DNA from: Zantedeschia hybrid cultivar
Taxonomy: Eukaryota; Streptophyta; Magnoliopsida; Alismatales; Araceae
Assembly: GCA_030544215.1 (NCBI GenBank)
Contig: JARZZO010000003.1
Span: forward strand, 29,826,379-29,890,378
Direction of reading: 5' to 3'
DNA: 64,000 nt
In this document: piece after piece, positions 8,986-21,000 of the stretch
Position numbering within the stretch: the stretch's first letter is position 1
Layout of the letters: each line of letters starts with the position of its first letter
Program-made: the position numbers and the translations under genes
Notes under the pieces: model-generated
Database searches by the model: none
Seen by the model: only the letters and a program-made list of their open reading frames with translations
Told to the model about the DNA's origin: nothing

Positions 8986-11900
8986 TGTTGGGATTTCTCG
9001 GATTTCTCCGGATCGCTCACGCAGCGGAAAATAAAATAAAACAGCGATCCGTTTTCCTGTTTTGAAAAACTAAAATCGATTATCGGATAATCGAAGTTCT
9101 CACCGTGTGCGGATTCTAATCCGCAACCGTTCGGTTCTGTCGGTGCGACACCGCAAGCCGCGCAAGCGCCCGGCCTCTAGCGAAGCCCACGCGATCCTCC
9201 TCGCGACGGATATCCTCACGTTCCTCGTTCTTCGCAGCCCACGAAACCTCCGCCGGTCGCTGCAACGATCGCAACAACGCGCGGACGATTTCCCATCGAA
9301 CGGGATTCGGAGAAGCAACGGAGCAGATCTAAATCTGTCTGGACGCCAGAGAGAGAGATAAACAGAGGAGGGGTGGCTAGGGTTAGCAGCAGCTTGGCCT
9401 GCTCAGCCCGTTCGCTATGTTTTATACTAACCGCGCGATTTTTCATAAAAACCCCCCGGTTTATATAAAATCCACTTATTTATCCATCGCCTTGAGAATC
9501 ATTTGCGTATGACCCTTTAGGCCTAAGTACCAGTCCAGTTAATGGCCCAACAAGCCCAGTGACTCCTTACTGGCTTTATTAATCAATTAATAACCCTTTA
9601 TTAATTAATTAATCAATCGAATTGATGTCGCACATCGAATTCGACCGGGCCTCCAATCACGTTGGGTGCCAAGCAACACCGCGTGAACCCGGAAGGTATT
9701 GGGGTTAAGTAACCCACTCTTGGAACCTTTCCGCCGACAGTTACCGCGTGGATATAATCCTTCATTCGTACAATACTCTCGAGTCAACTCAGGGTATGGC
9801 GAGCTGTCAAACCCTAACCGGTCGACTCACTTGGATTGGATGCCGCTGATGAATATCGGAAAACTCCTTTCCCGATATTATTGTCCGCCCTAGCCAGGGA
9901 CTTCTGCGCATCCTTCCTAGAGCATTCTCTCTCTAAGTACCGAGAGCGAATGATTCCTTATTGACACACAATTCTCTTCGACGGTATTCCGCTGTACCCA
10001 ATCCTTGGCGTATTAGAATCCCGTGGCTAGAGATTCGTAAACTAAGGTCAAAGCACAGAAGTCCACCGACAAGGTGTCATTGGTGTCTCAGGTCCGAGGA
10101 CCATTGTAAGGACTGAGGTTTTGGATCCGGTTATCGGGTCAGTTTCCGGGTCGGACTCTATAGTTTAGGCCCTAACGGGGCTGGGACCCTGTTCTGTTTC
10201 GCGTCGAGCCTGCGAGACGGGGTTTGAACGGCGTCCGGCATGGCAGACGCGTTTTATATTGTGCCACGTGGATGCCACGCGGGCTGGCCTTGGGTCGCGA
10301 GTGTACGGGCCGGTCGTGTCGTCTGAACGGCGTCCATGATGGTCGACGTGTTTCAGACTGCGACCCTGCGGTGTCAGAGTACGGTGCCGGTCTTGTCGTC
10401 TGAATGGCGTCGGTCGTGGGAGACGCGTTTCAGAATTCTGTCAGAATGGCCCGTCATGTTATCTGATAGGCGTCCGTACATCTCTACGCGTTTTTAGGCT
10501 TTCTGGTTAACCCCGCGAACCCTCCTTCCTTTCCCTCATTTTCTCCTCCCTCCTCTCTCTCCTCTCTTCCCCGGCAGCTCCGACGGCCCTCCCTTCCCCG
10601 TCCTCTTTTCCTCCCACAATTTCATCTCTCCCTCCACTCCACTACCCCTCTACCTCTCACCACTACCACCACCACTTTCTTCGCGGCGTTCCATTCTCCG
10701 AGCAGCGGCCGACGTCCCGGCGGAGTGGCGGCGTCCTCGGAGTACCGGCGGCGATCTGCGGTGCGACGGTGTGGCGGCGGAGCCAGGAGGAGTTCAATAG
10801 ACCGGTAGGGTGACGATTCCCTCAATGTTTTACTACTTTGAAGCATGCCGTAGGTCTATGGTTCTCGGGTAGAACAAGCATGTTTAGGAACTTTTCTTGA
10901 TGGGGATGAGGGTTTCTAAAATATGGTTTGGTAAAGATTAGCTTGCCCCTCTTCTTCCTCCGTTTGGTTTGATTTTGGGACATTTGGGGGTGAAAAAGGG
11001 AGCCCTCGGGCAAGAAAACAGAACCTGGTTTCTGGCCCTAAAAGACGTCGTGCATGGATGACGCGAATTGGAGTAGCGTCGGGCCACCATGACGCCTTTT
11101 TAGGCAGAAATCACCCCATTGAGGTTCTGTCAGTTCAGGGTTTCCGGCCCTAAAAGACGTCGTGCATGGACGACGCGAATTGGAGTAGCGTCGGGCCACC
11201 ATGATGCCTTTTAGGCAGAAATCTAGCGATTGACGTTTTCCGCAAATTCTGGATTTTCTGTGTTATTGGCGTCTGAGGATGTTGACGCCTTTTAAAAGGC
11301 GACCTCTGGTGTCGACGCCTTTTAGGCCATATTCTGAGGCCGGTATTTCATGAACCAGTTTAGGGTGCTTGAATGGCGTCGGCCTTGGGCGACGCGATTC
11401 AAGATAGAACCACACTAATCCATGCCAGTAAAATGTGTTTACACTGCTAGATAGTTGGTTAATGCATGCTTTTAGTATACTCGATGTGATGGACTCTTCG
11501 TGAGCGGATGACACCACGTTATATGTCGTGCGACTGTAGACTTCTCACGTGACCGGATCGCACCGTACCGTGTTTTATGTTACTATGGACCTAAAGTGAC
11601 AGTTGTAACGTTTGACACCCTGTGTCGGTGCGGAGGGACACAGCGTTGACGGGAGCAGAGGCGGGGTGACGCCTAGTGAGAGAGGGTCACCTGGTGAACC
11701 CCGGGGTTAGCTAGCTTGTACCGGTGTCGGAGTGGTACCTTTGGAGTGTCACTCGTGCTGGGGGAAGGAGTAACCACCTGAGCCAGTTGGGCCGGAGTAG
11801 CCAGCATGCTATCCGAGAGGTTACTGTTTGGTCTCAGCGGGTCGGTGTTTGTTAGGAGAAGGAGTAACTGCCGAGGTAGCCAGCGTGCTATCCGAGGGGT

Positions 11901-12968
11901 TACTGTTTGGTCTCAGCGGGTCGTTGTTTCCCACTTTCGGAGACATAGTTGACGCGTTTTGCCGAGACGCGAGTTGTAGGCTCCTTGATAGAATGATTTC
12001 TGTGATATGCATGTTATATTCCGAACGCATGTGGTTTATATCGAGAATTAAGGGTAATGTGTTACAGCTTTACTTACCTTGTTTACTTGTATCTTGGTAA
12101 TTACACTTGTGGGTGTGTGTGTGGGCAGTGGGGATCGAAGGATCCCTACTGAGTCTTTTCGTTGAGACTCACCCCTGCGGTTTTCAGGTGAGGACTCCAG
12201 GCAGACTTAGCGAGGGGTGTGCTACTCTGTGTCGCGCGCCGTCAGTTGTTGTTCCGAGGTATGCCCCGACGTAATTGTTATCTTTATTTCTGGCCTGTAT
12301 GCTTAATTATTTCTCTTCTGTTGGAGTATGTAATTATTTGCTGTATCGAGTCGCATTGTAATAACTTTTAATTTCTGCATTTTCCTTTCAATTAAATGCG
12401 ATGTGAATGTTTAGCTTAGTTTATTATTTATTTCCCAGACTTACTTAGATCCTGGTTTGGTTCCAAATTAATGATTCGGTACCCATTTAGTAATCGGATC
12501 CCCGATTATAGGGTGGCGGGTCGTTACAACCATCCACGCAACTGCGACAATAGAATCAAGCTGGTTGACAGTGAGGTACAATACTATCCAGCGATTCAGT
12601 CGGATCAGTTCAGTGAACTCATTCTCCAATGAGCACCTACAGATTCGCCTTAGTGTCTCCATACAAGTGACTTATGAGATCCGTCACCCTCATCATATGA
12701 GCATGAGTAATATGTACTAGTCTAACCGGATATCCGATGTCTTTCTCGGATATCCTCCGACTATGAACGATTAAGAATATGTGTGTTTAAGTAATCAGTC
12801 TCATTAGTATGATCTCATCATAATCTGATCACTATAGCACATATTCACGGACTTCATTATGAAACGATAATTAATGCGATTTACACATAATGAATATTAT
12901 GCCATTATATTAATAAATGAACGAGATTTACATAGTCAGATTGGCTTGTAGGCCACCTAAAACTAACA
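8986..12968 (-). mobile_element. 5' LTR of Copia-A, interrupted
   Basis: The LTR runs 8986-10104 and 12529-12968, starting TGTTGGG and ending ACTAACA on the plus strand. Without the inserted solo LTR and its target duplication it is about 1.55 kb, close to the 1563-bp LTR of Copia-C. A TATA-like TTTATATAAAA lies near 9462-9472. Confidence 0.88.
10105..12528 (+). mobile_element. Solo Ty3/gypsy LTR in the Copia-A LTR
   Basis: The segment starts TGTAAGGACTG and ends GGGTCGTTACA, like the LTRs of the full Ty3 element at 13917-23337, and is flanked by a perfect 5-bp duplication ACCAT (10100-10104 and 12529-12533). At 2424 bp it is a solo LTR left after LTR-LTR recombination. It is visibly diverged from the 13917 element, so it is an older insertion or a different subfamily. 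It contains the same GCGTC/GACGC hairpins, for example 10323-10356 and 10400-10433. Short open frames within it are not genes. Confidence 0.92.
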
Positions 12969-12971
12969 CGA

Positions 12972-13911
12972 GTATGTGTTTGTCTATTTCAAATGCTTTT
13001 CCTTTGTTTGTACCTTTTACTGACAATATGCTTTATCTGAATGGCACTAATCTCACTGAATTGAAACAAAGGGTATTATTTTCATTAGGGTGTATGGACT
13101 TATACTTGACTTTACGTGAGGATAAGCTAGTTCCACTTACTGTAGAAAGCTCAATAGAACAGCAGACTCATATTGAGAAATAGAAAAAGTCTAATCGTCT
13201 CTTCCTTCTGTTCCTTCAGGGACATATTGGACAAAATATTAAGGGATCTATCTCAGAATGGACCACTATCAGTGATTTCTTAAAGCGATTGAGGAACAAT
13301 TCATAAGTTTTGATAAAGCTAAAGCCAGCACTTTGATGGCAAAATTGTCCTCAATGAAATACACTAGTGGCAGTGTTCGAGAGCATATAATAATAATGAG
13401 GAATATTTCTGCTCAACTGAATGCCATGGAAGTTACCATTTCAAAAACTTTCCAAGTTCATTTCATCTTCAACTTTCTGCCTAGTGAATATGAGGCATTC
13501 AAGCTCTCTTACAACATACATCAAGTTAAGTGGTCTGTTAATGAATTGATGACTATGTGTGTCTAGGAGGAAGAGAGATTGAGAGGAGAGAGAAACCAGA
13601 CTGTTTTATTTACCTCTCATAAAGTTAAAGATAGATAAAAAAAGAAAAAAGTGTCCAGAAGAAAGGTAAGAAGAAGAACATGGCAAAAGATAAAAATGAC
13701 AAATGTTTCTTCTGCAAACTATTTCGACACTTTAAGAAGGATTGTCTGAAAAAGAAGACATAGTTTGAAAAGAAAGGTAATATTTTATCTCATGTTTGCT
13801 ATGAGTCTCATTTAGTGAATGTTTCTAAAGATACATAGTAAATTGACTCAGGTTCTACTGCGTATGTTGCCACTTTTATACATGGATTCATTTCCAAAGG
13901 CCTCCGAATGA
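12972..13911 (+). pseudogene. Copia-B gag and start of protease
   Basis: YLNGTNLTELKQRVLFSLGC matches the gag start of Copia-D. A stop at 13181-13183 replaces a residue that is open in Copia-D; the reading continues at 13333-13566 and is stopped again. A CCHC zinc knuckle (CFFCKLFRHFKKDC) lies at about 13704-13745, followed by the protease motif IDSGSTAYVA near 13850. The gene is then cut by the Ty3 element at 13916. It cannot make Gag. Confidence 0.8.
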
Positions 13912-13916
13912 GGGTG

Positions 13917-16251
13917 TGTAAGGATCGTGACCTTCGGATCCGATTTTCGGGGTCGGACCTTGTAGTTCTAGCCTTGTGAGGGCGGAGGTTCTGAGTTGAT
14001 TCGCGTCAGGACATCGGGACGCGTTTTAAACGGCGTCCACCGTCGCTGACGCATTTCAAGTTCCGCCACGTGGGCTGGTTTCGGGCCGCGAGGGTACGGC
14101 CCTGTCTTGTCACCTGAACGGCGTCCACGTGTGTCGACGCCTTTCAGACTGTGACTCTGGGATTGTCAGAGTACGGCCCTGACATGTCGTCTGAACGGCG
14201 TCTGCCTTGAACGACGCGTTTCAGAGATGTCAGAACAGCCGTCAAATCAACTGAATGGCGTCCGTGGATGTCGACGCGTTTTAGCCAGTCTCTAGTTAAC
14301 CCCGCGAGCCCTCCTTCTTTCCCTCACTTTGTCCTCTCTTCCTCTCTTTCCCTTCCGACGAACTCGGCGGCGATCCCTTCCTCCTCCCTCTTTTCCTCCC
14401 ACTGTTTCATCTCTCCCTCCACTCCATCCTCTACCTAGCTCCTACCACTACCACCTCCACTTCCACTGCGGCGTTCTACTCTCCGGACGGCGGCCGACGT
14501 CACGGAGGAGCAAGGACGACCACGGCGGTACCGGCGGCGGCGTGGGGCGAGTCGGGTGGACGGCGTGAAGCTCGGAGGTGTTCTAGTGTCCGGTAGGGTG
14601 ACGGTTCCCCTTAGCATCGCGTTTTAAGCCATGTTTACCCCCGTTTAAGCTTGTTTGGATCCTTGGTTTCGGGGGGTAGAATGAGCATGTTTAGGAGTTC
14701 TTTTGATAACATGGGGGATTTCTATGAATGTGTTGCCTATGGATAGTATTGATCCTCTTTTTCCCTCCGTTTTTTGGTGAATTTAGGGTTGTTTGGGGTT
14801 GGAAAGGGAGCCCTCGGGCTCAGGCGACTCTGGTTCCTGGGGCTGAAACACGTCGTGCATGGACGACGCCTTTTTGAAGGGCATCGAGCCATCACGACGC
14901 CTTTTAGACAGGAATCGCCTGACAGAGAGTCTGCCAGTTCGGGGATTCTGGGACTAAAAGACGTCATGAGTGAACGACGCGTTTTCGAATGGCGTCGGTT
15001 AACCATGACGCCTTTTAAACACAGAAATCTCCTGAGTAAGGGCCTTGGAATTTCCGGATTTCTATGTTGAATGGCGTCTGAGGATGTCGACGCCTTTTAA
15101 AAGGCGACTACTGGTGTCGACGCCTTTTAAGGCCTGATTCTGAAGACTGTTTCACTTGAACCTGTACATGGAGCTTGAATGGCGTCGGCCTTGGGCGACG
15201 CGATTCAAGACAGAACCTCACTAATTCATGCCAGTAAAACGTGTTCATACTGTTAGATAGATGGTTAGTGCATGCTTTAGTGTACCCGATAAAGATGGAT
15301 TCTTCATAATCGGATGGTTCTATATGTGTGTTATGCGATCGCGGGCTTTTCACGTGACCGGATCGCATTGTGCTGGGTTTTGAGTTACTGTGGACCTGGA
15401 GTGACATTGTAGCACTTTATCACCCTGTGCTGGTGGGGGCGTGAGCACAGTGCCGGTGGGGGCGTGGGCGGGGTGATGCCTAGTGAGAGAGGGTCACCTG
15501 GTGAACCCCGGGGTCAGCTAGTACCGGTGTCGGAGTGGTACATTCGGAGAGTCACTCATGCTGAGGGAAGGAGTAGCCACCTGAGCCGGTTGGGCCGGAG
15601 TAGCTAGTGTGCTATCCGAGGGGTTACTGTTTGGTCTCAGCGGGTCGTGGTTTTTCCACCGTTGTTGTGTGGTTAGCGGGTTCTATCGATATGACAGTTG
15701 TGGGTTTCCTAGTCAGTTGGTTTAATATATGCATGTTAATTATAATACGATTGCATGTGATTTCACGTTAAGAATTAGGAATTGTACCTCTTGTGTTTAT
15801 CACCTTTCCGTTAACTGTACCTTGCACTTGTGGGTGTGTGCGTGGGCAGTGGGGATCGAAGGATCCCTACTGAGTCTTGTCTTTGAGACTCACCCCTCCT
15901 GCGGTTTTCAGGTGAGGACTCTCAGCAGACCTAGTGAGGAGAGTGCGGCCGTGAGTTGAGCACCGTCAGCAGTTGTTCCGGGGTATGCCCCGACGTAGTT
16001 GTGATTTTTATTTCTGGCCTGTACGTTTAATTATTTCCTTTCTGTTGGAAAATGTAATTATTTGCTGTATCGAGTCGCATTATAATAATTTTAATTTCCT
16101 GCACTTTTACTTATGTTCAATGCGATGTGAATGTTTAGCTTAGTTTATTATTTATCTCCCAGACTTGATTAGATCCTGGTTTGGTTCCAATTAATGATTC
16201 GGTACCCATTTAGTAATCGGATCCTCGATTATAGGGTGGCGGGTTGTTACA
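13917..16251 (+). mobile_element. 5' LTR of the Ty3 element
   Basis: The LTR starts TGTAAGGATCG and ends GTTGTTACA. It carries two clusters of GCGTC/GACGC stem-loops (14002-14284 and 14845-15209) and a CT-rich stretch (14310-14460). Small open frames in the CT- and GC-rich part recur in the 3' LTR and are not evidence of genes. Confidence 0.93.
14002..15209 (+). repeat. GCGTC/GACGC hairpin clusters in the Ty3 LTR
   Basis: Clear units: 14002-14023, 14031-14052, 14114-14147 (CTGAACGGCGTC with GACGCCTTTCAG), 14191-14224 (CTGAACGGCGTC with GACGCGTTTCAG), 14251-14284 (CTGAATGGCGTC with GACGCGTTTTAG) and 15174-15209 (CTTGAATGGCGTC with GACGCGATTCAAG). Core arms are constant, loops of about 10 bases vary, and outer arms vary while staying complementary. 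The 3' LTR repeats the set. Confidence 0.8.
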
Positions 16252-16253
16252 GT

Positions 16254-16265
16254 TGGTATCAGAGC
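16254..16265 (+). promoter_or_regulatory. Primer-binding site of the Ty3 element
   Basis: TGGTATCAGAGC lies two bases after the 5' LTR end and matches the initiator methionine tRNA 3' end. A 157-base leader separates the LTR from the gag start. Confidence 0.92.
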
Positions 16266-16408
16266 ATACGGTCTGGCAAATAAATAAATAACTAGGTTAA
16301 ATATCATAAATTCGGCAAATAAATACATTATCCCGTACAGGCACGGCGGTAGCATAGGCTTTAGGAATCTAATTAGAACTTTTTGATTTTGTAATTGTAG
16401 GCGAGTAG

Positions 16409-18979
16409 ATGGCTCGCAGAAGGAGGATGCCAGTTATTCGAGAGCAGGGAGATGTCCCTAGTGGGTCCGAGGCCGGAAGGCCGAGTGTTGAGCAGTTCAT
16501 GGAGGCGATGATGGACACTATGGCTCGTTATCAGACACGAGACCCTAGTGAGAGTTCCAGTGCGCGGGGAGGGTCCACCGCTACACTTGAGCGGTTTCTG
16601 AAGCTGAGGCCACCTCACTTCACCGGTCGTGCCGACCCTGACGAGGCCATCCACTGGCTTAGAGAGATAGAGAAGACTTTTGACACCATGGATTGTGCTA
16701 GAGTAGAGCGGACCCTATTAGCTACCTTCATGCTGAAGGATAGCGCCTACGACTGGTGGACCACCTTGAAGAGTTTGTCCTACGAGGACAGGAGTCTTAG
16801 GGAAATTCCATGGGAGACATTTGTTAAGGAATTCAACGCACAGTATTTCCCTAGACATGTCCAGAGGGCCAAGGAGAGGGAGTTCATGGATCTGACACAG
16901 GGGAGCATGACAGTACTTGAGTACCAGGCGAAGTTTGTTTCGCTAGGTCGGTTCGTGCCTTTCATATCTATGGACGAGGAGCGTCGTACTGAGAGATTCG
17001 TAGACGGACTGAGGCTCAGCTTGAGGAACTTCGTGGCGTCTCACTGTTGCACGGATCTGGCTTCCGCGGTTAGATGTGCGGCAGCAGTGGAGGCTCAACA
17101 GAGCCAGTCGGCCCGAGAGAGAGGACTGGCTGCTCAGAGCCCAGTTCGTGGCAGGGGTAAGGCAGCGGCAGCGGCCCCTTCTGCTGGATCGGGATCGTCG
17201 TCACTCGGCTCCCGATTCAGGAGATTCTTCAGGGGTGGTGGCAGCAGTAGTGGCAGTAACGGCAGCAACAGGCCCGGGCAGGGTCAGCAGAGTCAGTATG
17301 TATCCAGTGCACCGCAGGGGCCAGCTCAGAGGCTTACGGCAGTCTGTCAGCACTGTGGGGGTGCCCATGGTGGGACTCAGTGTCCCACTCTCCCCAGGAG
17401 ATGTTTTACTTGCGGCCAGCATGGCCACTTGGCGAGGCAGTGCCCGCAGGTGTATGGTCAGGGACATGGTTCAGGTGAGCAGAAGAAGCCGAGGACCCAG
17501 GGGAGAGTGCTAGCTATCACCAGGAGGGAGGCTCGCGCGTCCAACTTGGTGGAAGGTACACTTTCTGTCCTTGGGAACTCTGCACACGTATTGATTGATT
17601 CAGGTGCTTCGCATTCTTTTATTTCTGAGCAGTTCTTAGATATCCTTTCTGCGCCCGTTGTTGAGTTATCTGATGGTTTGATGGTGGAGGTTCCTTCTGG
17701 AGACTATATGATATCTTATAACTGCTTGAGGAATGTTCCCTTGACCATTGAGGGTCATGTGCTCCCTGCCCAGTTGGTTGTGCTTGCCATTCGAGACTTT
17801 GATGTCATCCTGGGTATGGATTGGTTGGAGGCCTTTTATGCAGAGGTGGATTGCCACAGGAAGAGGGTGCGATTCTCCATTCCAGACATCCCGACCTTCT
17901 TCTTTCAAGGTATTAGGCTCTCTTCCCGAGGTATTCTTATTTCTGCCTTTAAGGCACGAAGGTTACTTGATGGTGGCTGTGAGGCTTTCCTTGCCTCTGT
18001 TGTTGTCTCTGATGTCCGGGATAGTCTCAGCCCTGGGGAGGTACCTGTTGTGTGTGAGTTCATTGATGTATTTCCTGAGGAGCTGCCTGGCCTTCCTCCT
18101 CAGCGAGAGGTCGAATTTACCATCGAGCTTGCACCAGGTACGGCGCCCTTGTCTAAGGCCCCGTATCGGATGGCGCCAGCTGAACTCGCTGAGTTAAAGG
18201 CACAGTTGCAGGAGCTGCTGAATAAGGGTTTCATTCGCCCCAGTACATCTCCATGGGGTGCTCCAGTCCTGTTCGTTAGAAAGAAAGATGGTTCTCTGAG
18301 GTTGTGCATTGACTATAGGCAGCTGAATCAGGTAACGATAAAGAATAAGTACCCACTTCCAAGAATTGATGATTTGATAGATCAGCTGCAGTCCGCGAAG
18401 GTATTTTCCAAGATCGACTTGAGATCCGGATATTATCAGATGAGGATCCGGGATGTAGATGTTAGCAAGACGGCTTTCAGAACTCGGTATGGACATTATG
18501 AGTTTTTGGTTATGCCCTTTGGCTTGACCAATGCTCCAGCGGCCTTTATGGAGCTGATGAACCGAGTCTTCAGGACTTATCTGGATCAGTTTGTGATTGT
18601 GTTTATTGATGATATTCTGATCTATTCTTCTTCTGAGGAAGAGCATGCCACCCATCTTCGGGCAGTGTTGCAGGTCCTAAGGGAACACCAACTTTATGCC
18701 AAGTTTAGCAAATGTGAGTTTTGGCTAGACGAGGTGCATTTCCTTGGACATGTTATTTCTGGCAATGGTATCGCAGTGGATCCAGCCAAGATCGAGGCGG
18801 TGATGGATTGGAACAGGCCGACTTCAGTGACTGAAATCAGGAGCTTTCTGGGGCTTGCCGGTTATTGCAGGCGGTTTGTTCAGGGATTTTCTTCAATAGC
18901 AGCCCCTTTGTCGAGGTTGACTCGAAAAGGAGTTCACTTTGTGTGGACCGAGGATTGTGACAGAGTTTTATTGAGTTGA
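16409..18979 (+). CDS. Ty3 Gag-protease-reverse transcriptase (856 aa, truncated by a frameshift)
   Basis: Residues about 60-200 form the retrotransposon Gag domain (FLKLRPPHFTGRADPDEAIH). A CCHC zinc knuckle CFTCGQHGHLARQC is near residue 332, preceded by a partial one. The protease motif LIDSGASHSF is near residue 393. Reverse transcriptase starts about residue 585 with LCIDYRQLNQ and has the active-site FIDDILIY near 731. The frame ends just after the start of the RNase H connection (FVWTEDC). Comparison with the next frame indicates a single missing base near 18961, after which a stop follows within six codons. The product would hold all parts up to reverse transcriptase but lack RNase H and integrase. 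A programmed frameshift is possible but not expected for this family. Confidence 0.93.
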   Translation: MARRRRMPVIREQGDVPSGSEAGRPSVEQFMEAMMDTMARYQTRDPSESSSARGGSTATLERFLKLRPPHFTGRADPDEAIHWLREIEKTFDTMDCARVERTLLATFMLKDSAYDWWTTLKSLSYEDRSLREIPWETFVKEFNAQYFPRHVQRAKEREFMDLTQGSMTVLEYQAKFVSLGRFVPFISMDEERRTERFVDGLRLSLRNFVASHCCTDLASAVRCAAAVEAQQSQSARERGLAAQSPVRGRGKAAAAAPSAGSGSSSLGSRFRRFFRGGGSSSGSNGSNRPGQGQQSQYVSSAPQGPAQRLTAVCQHCGGAHGGTQCPTLPRRCFTCGQHGHLARQCPQVYGQGHGSGEQKKPRTQGRVLAITRREARASNLVEGTLSVLGNSAHVLIDSGASHSFISEQFLDILSAPVVELSDGLMVEVPSGDYMISYNCLRNVPLTIEGHVLPAQLVVLAIRDFDVILGMDWLEAFYAEVDCHRKRVRFSIPDIPTFFFQGIRLSSRGILISAFKARRLLDGGCEAFLASVVVSDVRDSLSPGEVPVVCEFIDVFPEELPGLPPQREVEFTIELAPGTAPLSKAPYRMAPAELAELKAQLQELLNKGFIRPSTSPWGAPVLFVRKKDGSLRLCIDYRQLNQVTIKNKYPLPRIDDLIDQLQSAKVFSKIDLRSGYYQMRIRDVDVSKTAFRTRYGHYEFLVMPFGLTNAPAAFMELMNRVFRTYLDQFVIVFIDDILIYSSSEEEHATHLRAVLQVLREHQLYAKFSKCEFWLDEVHFLGHVISGNGIAVDPAKIEAVMDWNRPTSVTEIRSFLGLAGYCRRFVQGFSSIAAPLSRLTRKGVHFVWTEDCDRVLLS

Positions 18980-20913
18980 AGACCCGTCTCACGTCAGCCC
19001 CTGTACTGGTGCTCCCATCTGGATCAGGTGGATTCGTGGTTTACTCTGATGCGTCCCGTCGATGTTTGGGCGCAGTTCTAATGCAGCATGGCAGGGTAGT
19101 GGCTTATGCTTCTCGGCAGCTGAAGAAGCATGAAGAGAACTATCCTACTCATGATTTGGAGCTGGCGGCTGTGGTATTTGCACTCAAGATCTGGAGGCAT
19201 TATTTATATGGGGAGAAATTCCAGGTTTTCACGGATCACAAGAGTTTGAAATATGTGTTTACTCAGAGGGACCTGAATCTGAGGCAGCGAAGGTGGATGG
19301 AGTTCATTAAAGATTATGACTTTGACCTTTCTTATCATCCGGGCAAGGCAAATGTAGTGGCAGACGCCTTGAGTCGGAAGACGGTCATGTCATACCTCAT
19401 GATTCAGGAGTGGAAATTATTTGAGCAGGTGGTAGAATCTTCCTTTAGGGTCCCACGTGAAGATGACAGAGCCGTGCTGGTCAGTTTGACTGTGAGACCA
19501 GCTGTGTATCATGCAGTAATTGAGGCTCAGAGGGCAGATGTTGAGCTACCACAGATCCTCCAGAGGTCAGAGGTGAGGTTGTGGGACGACGGTACGGTCA
19601 GGTTCAGAGGTAGACTTTATGTTCCGACTGAGGAGGACGTGCGCAGATGTGTTCTTGATGAGGCGCACCGTTCGAGGTATGCAGTGCACCCGGGGACGAC
19701 AAAGATGTATCATTGTTTGAGGAGGCACTTCTGGTGGCCCGGTATGAAGAAAGATGTGGCTGAATATGTGGCTAGATGTCTGACTTGTCAGCAGGTTAAA
19801 GCCGAGCATCAGAGACCTGGAGGGTTGCTGCAGCCCTTACTGATTCCAGAGTGGAAATGGGAGCATGTGACAATGGACTTCGTGATGGGATTGCCTACAT
19901 CCCCTAGCAGGAGAGATGCCATCTGGGTCATCGTGGATCGACTGACTAAGTCGGCACACTTCCTAGCTATTAGGAAGGACTGGTCAGTCGGCAAGCTGGC
20001 AAAATTATTTGTCGACCGGATCGTCTCTCTTCACGGGGTGCCTTTATCTATTGTATCAGATCGAGATCCAAGGTTCACTTCCAGATTTTGGAAGAGCTTT
20101 CAGCAGGCACTAGGCACTCAGTTGGCTTTTAGCTCAGCCTACCATCCCGAGACCGACGGGCAGTCAGAGAGGACTATTCAGACCTTGGAAGATATGCTCA
20201 GAGCTTGTTGTCTAGACTGGGGAGGTTCTTGGGAACAGTATTTGTCCACAGTGGAATTTGCCTATAACAACAGTTACCATTCCAGTATCGGCATGGCGCC
20301 TTACGAGGCTTTGTATGGGCGACCGTGTCGATCTCCTGTATGTTGGTCCGAGATCGGTGAAAGGCAGATAGCAGGACCCGAATTAGTACAGCAGTGTGCG
20401 GAGATTGTCAGGTTAGTTCGGCAGAGGTTGATCGCAACGCAGAGTAGGCAGAAGAGTTATGCTGACATCCGACGGAGACCGCTTGAGTTTGAAGTTGGGG
20501 ACCACGTGTTTCTCCGAGTCTCACCCTCCAAGGGTGTAATGAGATTCGGGAAGCGAGGCAAGCTGAGTCCGCGATATATTGGGCCTTTTCCCATCCTTGC
20601 TCGGATTGGGGAAACCGCATACCAGCTGGCCTTGCCGCCCAGTCTTGCAGGGGTGCATGATGTGTTCCATGTTTTCTTACTGAGGAAGTATGTTCAGGAT
20701 CCGTCCCATGTCTTGGATTTTTCAGAGTTGGAGGTCGCTGAGGACCTGTCCTTTCCAGAATATCCTGTTCGTATTGAGGATCGCAGAGAACAGGTCCTAC
20801 GGAACAAGATTGTACCGTTGGTCAAGGTGATTTGGCAGTACCGCTCCGGAGGTGAGGCAACCTGGGAGCGAGAGGATGAGATGCGGGAGCAGTTCCCTTA
20901 CCTCTTTTCGTAA
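18976..20913 (+). pseudogene. Ty3 RNase H-integrase-chromodomain, separated by the frameshift
   Basis: The frame, about 645 codons, continues the upstream polyprotein one frame over. RNase H occupies residues about 20-120 (YSDASRRCLGAVLM, FTDHKSLKYVF). The integrase HHCC zinc finger is near 235-275 (HPGTTKMYH, CLTCQQVK), the catalytic core about 295-420 with the aspartates in TMDFVMGLP and SDRDPRF and the glutamate in SERTIQTLEDM. The tail ends in VPLVKVIWQ and ATWEREDEM, a chromodomain-like segment typical of chromoviruses that is thought to steer integration. No start codon context is convincing; the first codon used here is TTG, so it is best viewed as the orphaned second half of the polyprotein. 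Confidence 0.92.
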
Positions 20914-20983
20914 GTTTCCTTGTAAACTTGTATTCCTGTTTGACTTTGTTAATTCTAAGCAGTCAATTTCGGGGACGAAATTC

Positions 20984-20999
20984 TTTTAAGGGGGGGAGA
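20984..20999 (+). promoter_or_regulatory. Polypurine tract of the Ty3 element
   Basis: TTTTAAGGGGGGGAGA lies directly before the 3' LTR start at 21001, as needed for plus-strand priming. Confidence 0.88.
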
Positions 21000-21000
21000 T

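Larger units (their letters stand above)
2454..12968 (-). mobile_element. Copia-A: degenerate Ty1/copia retrotransposon (minus), nested
   Basis: Order on the minus strand: 5' LTR (8986-12968, split by a solo Ty3 LTR), primer site, a leader of about 2.85 kb, a gag remnant, protease-integrase, reverse transcriptase-RNase H, polypurine tract and 3' LTR (2454-2685, cut at its left by the Ty3 element). It belongs to the same family as Copia-C (57372 onward). The 232 comparable LTR bases differ at about six positions, so the insertion is moderately old. It sits immediately before the gag of Copia-B and therefore inserted into Copia-B. Confidence 0.88.

Noticed and set aside
14329..14568. Serine/proline/arginine-rich open frames repeated at 21313-21654
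   Set aside because: They lie in CT- and GC-rich LTR sequence, are copied in both LTRs, and have no coding signature.
18958..18979. Programmed frameshift between the Ty3 reverse transcriptase and RNase H frames
   Set aside because: Plant chromoviruses normally use one frame, the position is not the usual gag-pol border, and a single missing base explains it. It is kept only as an alternative.
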